From the NCBI RefSeq assembly GCF_035013165.1, contig NZ_JAYGJQ010000001.1, forward strand, positions 496,001 through 560,000: a DNA stretch of 64,000 bases, in the 5' to 3' direction. The position numbers and the translations under genes are program-made. The first letter of the stretch is position 1. Each line of letters opens with the position of its first letter. This document shows positions 43,378-52,348 of this stretch, piece by piece. The DNA comes from Bacteriovorax sp. PP10. GTDB taxonomy: Bacteria; Bdellovibrionota; Bacteriovoracia; Bacteriovoracales; Bacteriovoracaceae. The notes below the pieces were generated by a model. That model saw only the letters and a list, made by a program, of their open reading frames with translations. It made no database searches and was not told the DNA's origin.

Positions 43378-44596
43378 GGTTCAGCCTCTTTTAACTTTCG
43401 ATAAAGAAATTACTATTCCTACCAGTAAGTCTCACTCTAATCGCGCTCTTATTTTAGGCGCGGTTAGAGGAGAGAATTTCAAAGTCCGCAATCTTTCTGA
43501 TTCTACTGACGTTACAAATCTTTTAAATGCTTTTAAAAAAATTGGATTGAAAATTGAGCAATCAGGTTCAACTGTAACTTTTTTAAATTCGTTTCCTGAT
43601 TGTGAAAAAGACTCTGTTGGCAATGTGATCGAGCTTCACACTGGTGACGGTGGAACGACAAATAGATTCCTGATCGCACTTTTATCTCGTGGAAAAAAAG
43701 AATACCAAATTTTTCCGACAGAGAAGATGAGTGAGAGGCCAATAGAAGATCTTATTAACCCTTTAAAGAAGTTAAGTGTGAACATTGTTCACAACGTGTC
43801 GGGGGATTCTAAAACCCCTTGGATTACGCTAAAAGGGCCCGCTTCAATGTACAATACAACGAAGCTGGAGATTGACTGCAAAAAGAGTACGCAGTTTGCT
43901 TCGGCCATGATGCTGGCGTTTTCTAAAATTCCACTGCAGTTTGAGTTCATTAATCTGCATGCTTCAGAAGCTTATTTAAAAATGACTTCGATGGTGATTA
44001 AAAAATCCCTGGAAAGTAATTCATATACTATTCCTGTTGATTTCAGCTCTCTTGGTTATCCTGCTGCTCTTGCCGCTTTAATGGGACGAGTGCTTATTAC
44101 CAATTGTCATGAACTTGATATGTATCAGGCCGATTCTGTTTTTATTGAAGTATTAAAAACAAGTGGAGCAACGTGTTCGTTTACAGCAAATGGATTGGAA
44201 ATAAAAAAAGGTGATAAGTTAAACCCGGTTACTTTTGATGTCTCAACTGCGCCTGATTTATTCCCAACACTGGCATTTTTTGCAGCCCATGTAGATGGTG
44301 TGAACCATTTTTCTAATATGGAGATTCTGAAATTTAAAGAAAGTGATCGCCTTCAAGAAATGACGAATTTAATGAAGACGTTTGGTGTAGAAATGCACTA
44401 TTCCCCAATAGAAGACGTATTAACTATCACTGGATCGAGTCAAAAGAAATACCAACAGAGTACTATTAAACCAGCTCGTGATCATCGAATTGTCATGGCC
44501 GCAGCGCTTTTTATGACAAAAAATGCCGGGGGCGAACTCTTCGAAACTGACTGTGTTGAAAAGTCCTTTCCAAAATTTTTTACGTTGTTAAAATAG
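43352..44596 (+). CDS. aroA: EPSP synthase, AroA
   Basis: Starting at MNLENSPFKV gives 414 residues. The family motifs are present: PTSKSHSNRALILGAV (substrate loop), LHTGDGGTTNRFLIAL, MSERPIEDLI and KFKESDRLQEM, RDHRIVMAAAL. It joins PEP to shikimate-3-phosphate. The first motif has SKSHSNR with the usual active-site Lys. The start lies inside the end of aroB, so translation is coupled. The other shikimate genes (aroE, aroK, aroQ) are not in the window. Confidence 0.95.
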   Translation: MNLENSPFKVQPLLTFDKEITIPTSKSHSNRALILGAVRGENFKVRNLSDSTDVTNLLNAFKKIGLKIEQSGSTVTFLNSFPDCEKDSVGNVIELHTGDGGTTNRFLIALLSRGKKEYQIFPTEKMSERPIEDLINPLKKLSVNIVHNVSGDSKTPWITLKGPASMYNTTKLEIDCKKSTQFASAMMLAFSKIPLQFEFINLHASEAYLKMTSMVIKKSLESNSYTIPVDFSSLGYPAALAALMGRVLITNCHELDMYQADSVFIEVLKTSGATCSFTANGLEIKKGDKLNPVTFDVSTAPDLFPTLAFFAAHVDGVNHFSNMEILKFKESDRLQEMTNLMKTFGVEMHYSPIEDVLTITGSSQKKYQQSTIKPARDHRIVMAAALFMTKNAGGELFETDCVEKSFPKFFTLLK

Positions 44597-44611
44597 ACCT
44601 AAGAGGTCTAT

Positions 44612-44998
44612 ATGAAAAAATTAATCCTTATTGCTACTCTTCTCATTTCATCAAATATTTTTGCCAAAGAAGTTGTGACCAACTGGTACGACATGGAAGT
44701 CTATCAACGCTATACACTTAGACAAGATATCGTATTTGAAAATGGAATGAGTTTTAAGGCCGGTGAACAGTTTGATATGTTCGATTTTATTTCAGGTGGT
44801 GTTCCTAATGCTTATTTTGGATTACACCAGGTCAACTGTAAGGATCCATACCTAACAGCAGGGTTATCGATTGTTGAAGTTCCGACAAAACCGAAAATTC
44901 AAAAAATTGGAGCTGAATTAGTTGAAGGATGTAACCTTGAGCTTTACGTCGAGCTAAGAGACTTTTTCAAAGACAGCATCTTCACTGTAAACGAATAA
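44612..44998 (+). CDS. Small secreted protein of unknown function
   Basis: The 128-residue protein has an AGAGG ribosome binding site and a signal peptide (MKKLILIATLLISSNIFA). The mature 110 residues are beta-rich with two Cys (VNCKDPYL, EGCNLELY) that may form a disulfide. I do not recognise it. It follows aroA by 15 bases and may be read from the same transcript. Its stop lies one base from the stop of the convergent flavin reductase gene. Confidence 0.7.
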   Translation: MKKLILIATLLISSNIFAKEVVTNWYDMEVYQRYTLRQDIVFENGMSFKAGEQFDMFDFISGGVPNAYFGLHQVNCKDPYLTAGLSIVEVPTKPKIQKIGAELVEGCNLELYVELRDFFKDSIFTVNE

Positions 44999-44999
44999 A

Positions 45000-45626
45000 T
45001 TATTTTTGGATTTGAGCTTTCATTAAACGTGCGAGCTCAAATACATCCGTACATCTGAAATAATCATTGCCCACGCCACGACCGATTGGTTTTAACTTCG
45101 AAGTGATGATTCTTCCACCTTCTAAAACATCTTCAGAAATATGCACGCGGACAACTTCACCGGTAATGATCTGGCCAGAACCTGGTTGGTCTCCATAGTT
45201 AAGTCTGTCGCGGAAAATGCATTCGAAGTGAATGCGGCTTTCTTTCACTCTTTTTGCTTTAATTTTATCTGAAGCAATAGGAGTCAGTCCTGAAAGAACA
45301 AACTCATCTTCACCGTATGGAAGCTCAGTTGAGCACATGTTAACTTGCTCAAGAATGTCTTCACTCAAAATATTAATAACAAATTCTTTTTCGCGTAAGA
45401 TATTGCGGGTTGTATCTTTGATTTCACCAGTACTTGATCTAATCATTGGAGAAAAAGCGATGATCATAGGACTTGCTGAAACGGCAGTAAAAAATGAGAA
45501 AGGTGCAAGATTGTTTGATCCGTCTTCATTTAAAGTTGACACAACTGCTATTGGGCGAGGCAGGATTGATCCAATTAGAATTTTATAGTTGTCGGCAAAC
45601 GCACCATCAGTATCAAACGATTTCAT
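45000..45626 (-). CDS. Flavin reductase-like (FMN-binding) protein
   Basis: Starting at MKSFDTDG gives 208 residues. The N-terminal PRPIAVVSTLNEDGSNNLAPFSFFTAVSASPMIIAFSP is the flavin-reductase-like split-barrel FMN site (PF01613), followed by FVINILSEDILEQV and the C-terminal helix. Such proteins reduce free FMN or FAD with NAD(P)H or serve a partner oxygenase. No partner is adjacent. The six-codon longer start (MRFRVT) is less likely. Confidence 0.85.
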   Translation of the reverse strand: MKSFDTDGAFADNYKILIGSILPRPIAVVSTLNEDGSNNLAPFSFFTAVSASPMIIAFSPMIRSSTGEIKDTTRNILREKEFVINILSEDILEQVNMCSTELPYGEDEFVLSGLTPIASDKIKAKRVKESRIHFECIFRDRLNYGDQPGSGQIITGEVVRVHISEDVLEGGRIITSKLKPIGRGVGNDYFRCTDVFELARLMKAQIQK

Positions 45627-45753
45627 TGTCACTCTAAACCTCAATTTTTAAATAATCCTAATACAACTCTAACAAAGTTCTACCAGATATATAACAGTCA
45701 ATTGTGAAATCCTTGTGATTTAATCTTATTAATATCTTACAAGGGATGTTCAG

Positions 45754-46977
45754 TTGTTGGATCTAGAAACAAAGTTTCTTTCGTCTTACGTTAATCAGAT
45801 TCGATTAGAGGGTCTTGATTTTCTCGAGCAACTAGTCGAAATCGACTCTCAAACTCAAAATATTGAAGGTGTGAACCGCGTTCAGAAATTACTGGCCGCG
45901 AGACTCTCGCATTTGGGCTTTGAATGCACTTTTGTACCAAATCTTGAGATGCAGACAGGGGATTTACTTTACGCCGTTAAAAAAGGAATGAGCTCCGATC
46001 AGATCAGCTTTATTGGCCATGCTGATACAGTTTGCTCACCGGGAAAAGAGCTGCGATTTGAAATTAATTTTAATTCTCAGACTGTGACAGGACCTGGAAT
46101 TGGAGATGATAAAGGCAGTCTGGTCATGGCGCTTCAGTCATTGGAAGCATTCTTAACAAAAAATCCAGAACATCATTTCACTTATGTTTTTATTTCATCG
46201 CCATGTGAAGAGACAGGATCAATTGGTTTTCATCCACTTTTTAAAGAAGTTGGTGAGAAGTCGGTTGCTGTTTTAGGACTGGAGCCTGCTTTATACAATG
46301 GATCGCTGATCACTTCGAGAAACGGCAACCGCTGGTACAAAATAAATATCATTGGAAAATCAAGTCATGCTGGAAGATTTGGTGAGCCATTTATCAATGC
46401 TGCTCACCATGCAGCGGAGTTTATTTATAAACTCAATCCACTAAACGACATTCAAAATAAAGTGAAAGTGAATGTTGGTTCAATGACTGGTGGAATGGAC
46501 CGCTATAACGTTATTTGTGAATCAGTAGAAATCAAATTAGACGCAAGATTTCCTACTTTAGAAAAGAGAGAAGACATTGATCAGGCAATTAAGAGTTTGA
46601 TTGATAATTCTTCGGTTAATTGTTTTTATACGGGCGATTCATGTAAGACAACGATTGAAATTGTCGATGATTGCCCGCCTCTTCCATTGCAAGATCAACT
46701 TCATCCTTTAGTCGGTCGTTACCTGAATATCATTTCTCAACTTGAGGAAACAGAATGTCTTGCTGAGCACTCTGGTGGAGCAGCAGATATTAATTACTTT
46801 TCTCGTCCGGGACTTATTTACATTGATGGATTGGGGCCAAAGACAAAAGGGATGCATACTTCGAATGAAGTGATGGATCTTAAGAGTTTTTACTCCCGCC
46901 AATACGCTTTAACAGAAGTCTTAGAATTCTTAAATAAAGAACCAACATTCTTAACAGGGGCCGTATATGACTGCTAG
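45754..46977 (+). CDS. M20-family metallohydrolase (ArgE/carboxypeptidase G2-like)
   Basis: A TTG start with AAGGGA upstream gives 407 residues. The metal ligands of the M20 family are visible: GHADTV (H), GIGDDKGS (D bridging), CEETGS (catalytic E and ligand E) and GMHTSNE (H). The insert lid domain contains KSSHAGRFGEP. Members remove acyl groups or C-terminal residues from small substrates. Its stop overlaps olsB by 11 bases. In this position an acetylornithine-deacetylase type activity would supply ornithine to OlsB, but this is inference; a peptidase is equally possible from the sequence alone. Confidence 0.82.
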   Translation: MLDLETKFLSSYVNQIRLEGLDFLEQLVEIDSQTQNIEGVNRVQKLLAARLSHLGFECTFVPNLEMQTGDLLYAVKKGMSSDQISFIGHADTVCSPGKELRFEINFNSQTVTGPGIGDDKGSLVMALQSLEAFLTKNPEHHFTYVFISSPCEETGSIGFHPLFKEVGEKSVAVLGLEPALYNGSLITSRNGNRWYKINIIGKSSHAGRFGEPFINAAHHAAEFIYKLNPLNDIQNKVKVNVGSMTGGMDRYNVICESVEIKLDARFPTLEKREDIDQAIKSLIDNSSVNCFYTGDSCKTTIEIVDDCPPLPLQDQLHPLVGRYLNIISQLEETECLAEHSGGAADINYFSRPGLIYIDGLGPKTKGMHTSNEVMDLKSFYSRQYALTEVLEFLNKEPTFLTGAVYDC

Positions 46978-47818
46978 TTATCAGATTGCTTGTATTAATT
47001 CTGACCACAAGTTACATGATGAATGGATGCTTTATATTTCTCCAAGATTCTTAACTTACACACCCAAACATCCACTTTTCATCAAGACTCAAAATTACAC
47101 TTTAAAAACGGCCAATCATATTTCTGAACTCGTTGAGTTGTTCAGAATGAGGCACCATATTTTCTTTAATGAAACTGGAATCACTGATGACCATAATCTT
47201 GACCTGGATCAATTTGATTCTCTTTGTGACCATTTGGTTATCCGCTCAAATGAGACGGGAGAGATCTGTGGAACTTACAGAATGCTCTCAAGTGAGCATA
47301 CTTCAAAATTTTACTCACAAGGTGAATTTAGTCTTGATACATTTTTAAATGCTCCAGGTGTGAAATTAGAGCTTGGAAGAGCGTGCATTCATCCTCAACA
47401 TAGAAATGGTGCGGTGATTGATCTTCTTTGGAAGGGAATCGGCGAGTATGCAAAGAAAACAAATGCTTCATATTTATTCGGTTGTAGCAGCATTATGACA
47501 GTCTCTCCTGTTATGGCCAAGGCCATCTTTAAAACAATGACAAATAACCAAATGACGTCGGAAGAGTTTGGAATCAGACCGAGATCAAAATATAAGATGA
47601 GTTTCTCTAAGGTAACTGGTGAAGATCTTTTCGAAGAGAAGTTCCTGATGGGGCAAATTCCATCGTTGTTACGCAGCTATATTAATGCAGGTGCAAGAGT
47701 TTTTGGGAAACCGGCCTTAGATAAAGAGTTTCAATGTATCGATTTTTTTACTATACTTAATCTCAAAGAACTTAGTTCTTCTTATGAGAAGAGATATTTT
47801 AAAAAACTGGATACTTAA
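46967..47818 (+). CDS. olsB: OlsB-like ornithine acyl-ACP N-acyltransferase
   Basis: The 283-residue GNAT-type protein has the OlsB order: RMRHHIFFNETGI, DQFDSLCDHLVIR, GTYRMLSSEH, then ELGRACIHPQHRNGAVIDLLWKGI and YLFGCSSIM. OlsB transfers a 3-hydroxyacyl chain from ACP to ornithine, giving lyso-ornithine lipid, a phosphate-free membrane lipid. The next gene is an acyltransferase of the right kind (OlsA), which supports the call. A haemolysin-type acyltransferase of the same superfamily is the alternative. Confidence 0.8.
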   Translation: MTASYQIACINSDHKLHDEWMLYISPRFLTYTPKHPLFIKTQNYTLKTANHISELVELFRMRHHIFFNETGITDDHNLDLDQFDSLCDHLVIRSNETGEICGTYRMLSSEHTSKFYSQGEFSLDTFLNAPGVKLELGRACIHPQHRNGAVIDLLWKGIGEYAKKTNASYLFGCSSIMTVSPVMAKAIFKTMTNNQMTSEEFGIRPRSKYKMSFSKVTGEDLFEEKFLMGQIPSLLRSYINAGARVFGKPALDKEFQCIDFFTILNLKELSSSYEKRYFKKLDT

Positions 47819-48606
47819 TGTCCCAAGTCCGACTATTGATTCGAACGTTCATTTTTGGAGCAGCTATTGTCTGCTACTTAATCGTATCTAGTTTGGTACT
47901 GCTGTTTTGTGGATTTAATTTCAATCGTGCGCGTCCATTTTTGACTCAATTAATTTCTGTAACATGTAAATTAGGTCTAAAGATTTTTAATATTAAAGTT
48001 AGAAAGAATTTTGCTCCAATTGATTTTGATTCTAATTATTTGATTGTTTCAAATCATCTTTCTTATCTGGATATTTTAATTATCAGCTCATACATGCCAA
48101 CGTGTTTTGTCACTTCTAAAGAAATGAAAGAAACTCCATTTCTAGGACAACTATGTCTGTTAGGTGGATGTTTATTTGTTGAGAGAAGAAGCAAAGCGGG
48201 GATTATGGGAGAAGTCAAAGAGCTCTCAGACGCTCTTGATGATGGTCTTAACATTGTGATCTTTCCTGAGGCCACAAGTACCAATGGTGAGTCGGTTATT
48301 CGCTTTAGACGTCCACTTTTTCAAGCGGCCATTAACTCACACTCAAAAGTCCTTCCGGTTTGCCTGAACTACAGAACCCTTGATGGTGAAAAGTTAACTA
48401 TAAAAAATCGCGATAAAGTTTTCTGGTATGGAGATATGGGATTTTTAGGTCATGCACTCGCATTGTTTAAACATAAAAACATTGTGGCCGAGTTTACGAT
48501 TATGCAGAGTTTGAAAGCGACAGATTATGCAGATAAAAATGAATTAAGCGATGCCTGTTACAAACTGGTGAGTGATGAGTTTGAAGTCATCACTCACGCC
48601 GTCTAA
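47818..48606 (+). CDS. olsA: OlsA/PlsC-type lyso-lipid O-acyltransferase
   Basis: The 262 residues begin with a membrane segment and carry the acyltransferase motifs NHLSYLDI (H-x4-D), LFVERRSKAG and FPEATSTNGE. It would add the second acyl chain to lyso-ornithine lipid. The start codon overlaps the olsB stop by one base (TAATG). It could also act as a 1-acylglycerol-3-phosphate acyltransferase. Its stop lies one base from the stop of the convergent hmgA gene. Confidence 0.82.
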   Translation: MSQVRLLIRTFIFGAAIVCYLIVSSLVLLFCGFNFNRARPFLTQLISVTCKLGLKIFNIKVRKNFAPIDFDSNYLIVSNHLSYLDILIISSYMPTCFVTSKEMKETPFLGQLCLLGGCLFVERRSKAGIMGEVKELSDALDDGLNIVIFPEATSTNGESVIRFRRPLFQAAINSHSKVLPVCLNYRTLDGEKLTIKNRDKVFWYGDMGFLGHALALFKHKNIVAEFTIMQSLKATDYADKNELSDACYKLVSDEFEVITHAV

Positions 48607-48607
48607 A

Positions 48608-49696
48608 TTATAGCCAAGATTTCCAGTAGTTTTTATTTTCGTTATTGCTGAACCATTCACTTGGGATCAGTGGTCTTTTAGCATCAATCATCACCGCAAA
48701 TTCATCGGTACGAGTCTTGGCTACGCTGTTTTTAAAAGCTTTCGGGTGTGGCCCGTGGTGAATCCCTTGTGGGTGGAAAGTAAGAGCTCCTGCATCGATA
48801 TTATCGCGCGAGAAGAAGTTTCCTTGGTGATAGAAAAGCACTTCATCAAAATCAATATTTGAATGATAGAAAGGAACTTTAAGAGCGCCAGTTTCATGTT
48901 CTTCTAATGGTCTTTCAACAAATGAGCAGATAACAAAGTTCTTCGCGACATAAGTCGTGTGCACACTTGGTGGCATATGGTAGCGATGGCTTGTCACCGG
49001 ACAGAAATCATAAATTGAAAGTTTAGTCGGGTAGACTGAACCTTTCCATCCTGAAACCGTTAGCGGGTTATGTGGATAAGTCACAGTTGTGATTTTTCCC
49101 AGGCGCTTGATTTCAACTTTGTATTCTTTTTTATCTTGTTCACTTCCATGAGCAGCTTCTGGAGTGACGATTGCTGTTTGATCGTAAAGAGCGTTTGGCC
49201 CAAGCATTCCACGATCAGGTTGCTCAAATTCAGATCTTGATTCAACTTTTAGAATTTTTGTTTCAGTCGTCAGGTACAATTTATAAGTTGTCCCGCGAGG
49301 GATGATAATATAGTCACCTTTAGTGTATTCAAGTGGGCCGTATGATGTTTCAATTCGTCCTGTCCCATCGTGAATAAAGAACAACTCGTCAAAGTCTGCA
49401 CTTCTATAAAAATTCTCAAATGATTTAGTGTAAAAACCAATATTGATAACAAGGTCATCGTTAGAAAGAATTGGCTCGAACTTGTTTCTTTTTAAATTGT
49501 CGTTAAACATCGGAGGTTGGCACTGAGGTTTCAGGTCGCCTTCAATATTCGTCCATGTCACAGGCGCGATGGCGTGATATAAATGAGAAACTCTACCGAA
49601 GAACCCATTTCTTCCATGCTCTTCTTCGAAGTGACCTTCGGGAATTTTTACGTGAGCTTGTTTTGTAAAAAGTCCTGATGATTTAAAACTTTCCAT
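48608..49696 (-). CDS. hmgA: Homogentisate 1,2-dioxygenase
   Basis: The 362-residue cupin-type protein has the HGD N-terminal HGRNGFFGRVSHLYHAIAPV, the iron site block FYHSNIDFDEVLFYHQGNF and the close FHPQGIHHGPHP, where the histidines and Glu bind Fe(II). It opens the ring of homogentisate to maleylacetoacetate. It is shorter than the human enzyme (445) but normal for the bacterial short group. It is the last gene of the unit with fahA and the aminotransferase. AGAGGA precedes the ATG. Confidence 0.9.
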   Translation of the reverse strand: MESFKSSGLFTKQAHVKIPEGHFEEEHGRNGFFGRVSHLYHAIAPVTWTNIEGDLKPQCQPPMFNDNLKRNKFEPILSNDDLVINIGFYTKSFENFYRSADFDELFFIHDGTGRIETSYGPLEYTKGDYIIIPRGTTYKLYLTTETKILKVESRSEFEQPDRGMLGPNALYDQTAIVTPEAAHGSEQDKKEYKVEIKRLGKITTVTYPHNPLTVSGWKGSVYPTKLSIYDFCPVTSHRYHMPPSVHTTYVAKNFVICSFVERPLEEHETGALKVPFYHSNIDFDEVLFYHQGNFFSRDNIDAGALTFHPQGIHHGPHPKAFKNSVAKTRTDEFAVMIDAKRPLIPSEWFSNNENKNYWKSWL

Positions 49697-49708
49697 ATAA
49701 ATCCTCTT

Positions 49709-50713
49709 TTATGATTTAGCTTTGTTTCCAACTTTATTAATTAACTTTCCGATCTGTTCAATTTCCAGCTCGATGATGTCACCTGACTTAATCCACTGAT
49801 CAAGTTCAAGTCCACAACCAGTTCCAACAGTTCCTGACCCGAAGAAGTCCCCAGCTAAAACCCATTCATCGCGAGAAGTATGCTCAAGCATTTGTCCCCA
49901 AGTGAAGTGTGCATCTCCAGAGCGTCCTCTCGACCATTCTTTGCCGTTAATTTTTGCTGTCATTAGTAGATCAGGATCAACAGAATCAAATTCATCAGCA
50001 GTCACGATCACAGGCCCCATGACAGAGCAGAAGTCTTTTGCTTTTGCAGGCCCCAGGCGAACAGTCATTTCTTTTCTTTGAATGTCGCGAGCTGAAACAT
50101 CATTTAAAATAGTGAAACCAAAAATATGTTTATGAGCGTCTTTAGCTTTGATGTTGTATCCATCAAGACCAACAACCATTCCCAATTCTAATTCATAATC
50201 TAATTGATCAGTGTATGACGGCCAAAGAATTTCTTCTTCGTGTCCGATAAATCCAGCAGTCGCTCCTTTGTAATACACAGGAAACTCAAACCAAGCTGGA
50301 GGAATAGGCTCATTTCTTTTTTTGAATCCCGTTGCCACATGTTTTTCATGAACAAAGAAATCGCGGTATGTTTCGATTTTATCAAGTGGTGTCGTCAGGG
50401 AAATGTGTTTTGATCTCTCGATTAAATAGCGAGTGCCATCCTTCATTTCAAAAGTTCCGCACTTCTCTAAAAACAACATTAATCCCCAGGCTTCGTGAAG
50501 AATCTCTAATGGATTTTCTCTTAAGCGAAGAAGTTGATGAAGTGAAGAAGGGCAGTGAGCATTAGCACGTTCGCGAGCATTGAAGCGGCCTTCTCTTTCG
50601 AAGTCGCAAGCAAAGGCAAAGTTAGGATCTAAGATAGAATTGTCACTTACGAGAATCCCTAAACGTTTTTCAGTTCCAAGAGCGTGACGGTGTAAGTAGG
50701 TTACGATCTTCAT
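49709..50713 (-). CDS. fahA: Fumarylacetoacetate hydrolase family protein
   Basis: The 334-residue protein has the FAH metal-site motifs ELELGMVVG, GFTILNDVSARDIQ and GSGTVGTGCGLE, with the catalytic His in the family order. In this operon with homogentisate dioxygenase it most likely splits fumarylacetoacetate into fumarate and acetoacetate. The maleylacetoacetate isomerase needed between the two steps is not in the window. The hmgA start is 12 nt downstream; its own ATG overlaps the aminotransferase stop (ATGA). Confidence 0.9.
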   Translation of the reverse strand: MKIVTYLHRHALGTEKRLGILVSDNSILDPNFAFACDFEREGRFNARERANAHCPSSLHQLLRLRENPLEILHEAWGLMLFLEKCGTFEMKDGTRYLIERSKHISLTTPLDKIETYRDFFVHEKHVATGFKKRNEPIPPAWFEFPVYYKGATAGFIGHEEEILWPSYTDQLDYELELGMVVGLDGYNIKAKDAHKHIFGFTILNDVSARDIQRKEMTVRLGPAKAKDFCSVMGPVIVTADEFDSVDPDLLMTAKINGKEWSRGRSGDAHFTWGQMLEHTSRDEWVLAGDFFGSGTVGTGCGLELDQWIKSGDIIELEIEQIGKLINKVGNKAKS

Positions 50714-51858
50714 GACTTTGGTCTCCCGAAACGTTTGTTGTATTCAGGAAGAATATCTTCCATTGCTTTGAAGAAGTGACTCATTTCACTTTTCTTACCA
50801 AGAGACACGCGAACATAATCCGGCATTTCATTAGCTTTAAGCTGGCGAATAATCACTCCGTGATCAAGAAGTTTATCAAACATATATGTTGAAGCTTCAT
50901 TTGATCCGGTTTTAAAAGCGATAAAATTTGCAACCGATTTAATTGGATTGAATTCATGTTTCGTTAAGAACTCAAAAGTTTCTTTATAGCGGCGTTGATT
51001 GTTAAGAATCGTTCTTCTTAAATGTGGTTTATCGTGAATAGCACCTGCTGCTCCCATTTGAGCAATCAGCCCTGGCTCGAAAGGAAGTTTTACTTTGGAA
51101 AGGTTGGCAATTAAGTCTTCATGTCCAAATCCATAACCAATGCGAATTCCAGCAAGGCCATAAGCTTTAGAAAAAGTTCTAAGAGTTAAAACGTTGTCGT
51201 AACGATAGTCCATTGAGTTTGGATAATCTTCTTTACCTGCAGCGAATTCAAAATACGCTTCATCAAGAATAACGAGAACGTGATTCGGAACATGGGCCAT
51301 TAAAACATCAAATTCTTTTTTAGTGATGTAAGTCCCAGTTGGATTATTTGGATTGCAGATATAAATAACTTTCGTCTTTTCAGTGATGCTGTTTTTCAGT
51401 CCTTCAACATCAAAGCGGTAGTCTTTTGTTAGTGGGACAGTTTTTAGAGTGGCCCCCACACTGCGGATAATAATGCTAAACCCGATAAAAGAGTTCTGGC
51501 ATGTTAAAACTTCTTGCCCTGGTTGGATAAAGGCACGGGCAATATAGGCCATGATTCCTTCAGAGCCATTTCCAAGAATAATGTTTTCATGCTTAAGTTT
51601 ATAGAGTTTTGAAAGAGACTTCTTTAACATGTAAGCGTTCATATCAGGGTAGCGATGCACATCCCATAGGGCATTAGTCATTGCTTTAATAGCAAATGGT
51701 GATGGCCCAAGTGGATTTTCATTACTCGCGAGCTTAGAAACACGAGTTAAACCCTTTTCACGAGTTAACTCATCAATAGGCTTTCCAGCTTGATAGACGG
51801 TTAGGTTACGAACATAGTCAGGTACTAGCGTTTGAATTTGATCAGAAATTTCCGACAT
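50710..51858 (-). CDS. hisC: HisC-family aminotransferase, probably aromatic
   Basis: The 382-residue PLP enzyme is of the histidinol-phosphate aminotransferase fold: KLASNENPLGPSPFA, GNGSEGIMAYIARAF, NPNNPTGTYI, DEAYFEF and the PLP lysine in TFSKAYGLAGIRIGYG. HisC-type enzymes often accept tyrosine and phenylalanine. Being first in a unit with fumarylacetoacetase and homogentisate dioxygenase, it is a good candidate for tyrosine to 4-hydroxyphenylpyruvate. A role in histidine synthesis cannot be excluded, as no other his gene is seen. Confidence 0.88.
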   Translation of the reverse strand: MSEISDQIQTLVPDYVRNLTVYQAGKPIDELTREKGLTRVSKLASNENPLGPSPFAIKAMTNALWDVHRYPDMNAYMLKKSLSKLYKLKHENIILGNGSEGIMAYIARAFIQPGQEVLTCQNSFIGFSIIIRSVGATLKTVPLTKDYRFDVEGLKNSITEKTKVIYICNPNNPTGTYITKKEFDVLMAHVPNHVLVILDEAYFEFAAGKEDYPNSMDYRYDNVLTLRTFSKAYGLAGIRIGYGFGHEDLIANLSKVKLPFEPGLIAQMGAAGAIHDKPHLRRTILNNQRRYKETFEFLTKHEFNPIKSVANFIAFKTGSNEASTYMFDKLLDHGVIIRQLKANEMPDYVRVSLGKKSEMSHFFKAMEDILPEYNKRFGRPKS

Positions 51859-51934
51859 AACAATATTTCCATAAAAATGTAGAATAGATTCTTAAGAAGA
51901 TTAAGATAACAACTTTCTCACACACAGGCAAAAA

Positions 51935-52348
51935 ATGAGTCAATTTGATCAGTCCCATTTGGAAGTTATAGAGCAGGGGATCCTTCTCTTTAATGTCCAG
52001 AAATACTGGGAATGTCACGAAGACTTAGAGCACCATTGGCTGGAAGAGCCGGGACCCTTACGAAATGTATATTGGGCAGTGATTCAAGTGGCCGCAGCGA
52101 TGATTCATTTTCGCGAAAGTAACCTCGTGGGTGCCCGTGGTCTGATCTATAAAGCAAAACAAAAATTCGATCGTTGTGAGCAATTCAATGTTGAAAGTGA
52201 TCTTCTGCGCTCCGAGCTTTCATGGACAGAATTGAAGGCGCTAGTGAGAGCTGTTCCCGCTGAGCCCGTATTAAGTGATTTTGAAAAATTATATGCGTTT
52301 CGTTTTAAGGACCCAAGTTTATGGACATGGAAGTTAAAAAACTCTTAG
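51935..52348 (+). CDS. DUF309 protein
   Basis: The 137-residue protein has the DUF309 pattern: a helix with LFNVQKYWECHEDLEHHWLEE, the glutamate and histidines typical of the family, then VIQVAAAMIHFRESNLVGARGLIYKAK. Structures of the family show a small helical bundle with a possible metal site; the function is unknown. Its 3' end overlaps the GT9-like gene by 28 nt. Confidence 0.85.
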   Translation: MSQFDQSHLEVIEQGILLFNVQKYWECHEDLEHHWLEEPGPLRNVYWAVIQVAAAMIHFRESNLVGARGLIYKAKQKFDRCEQFNVESDLLRSELSWTELKALVRAVPAEPVLSDFEKLYAFRFKDPSLWTWKLKNS

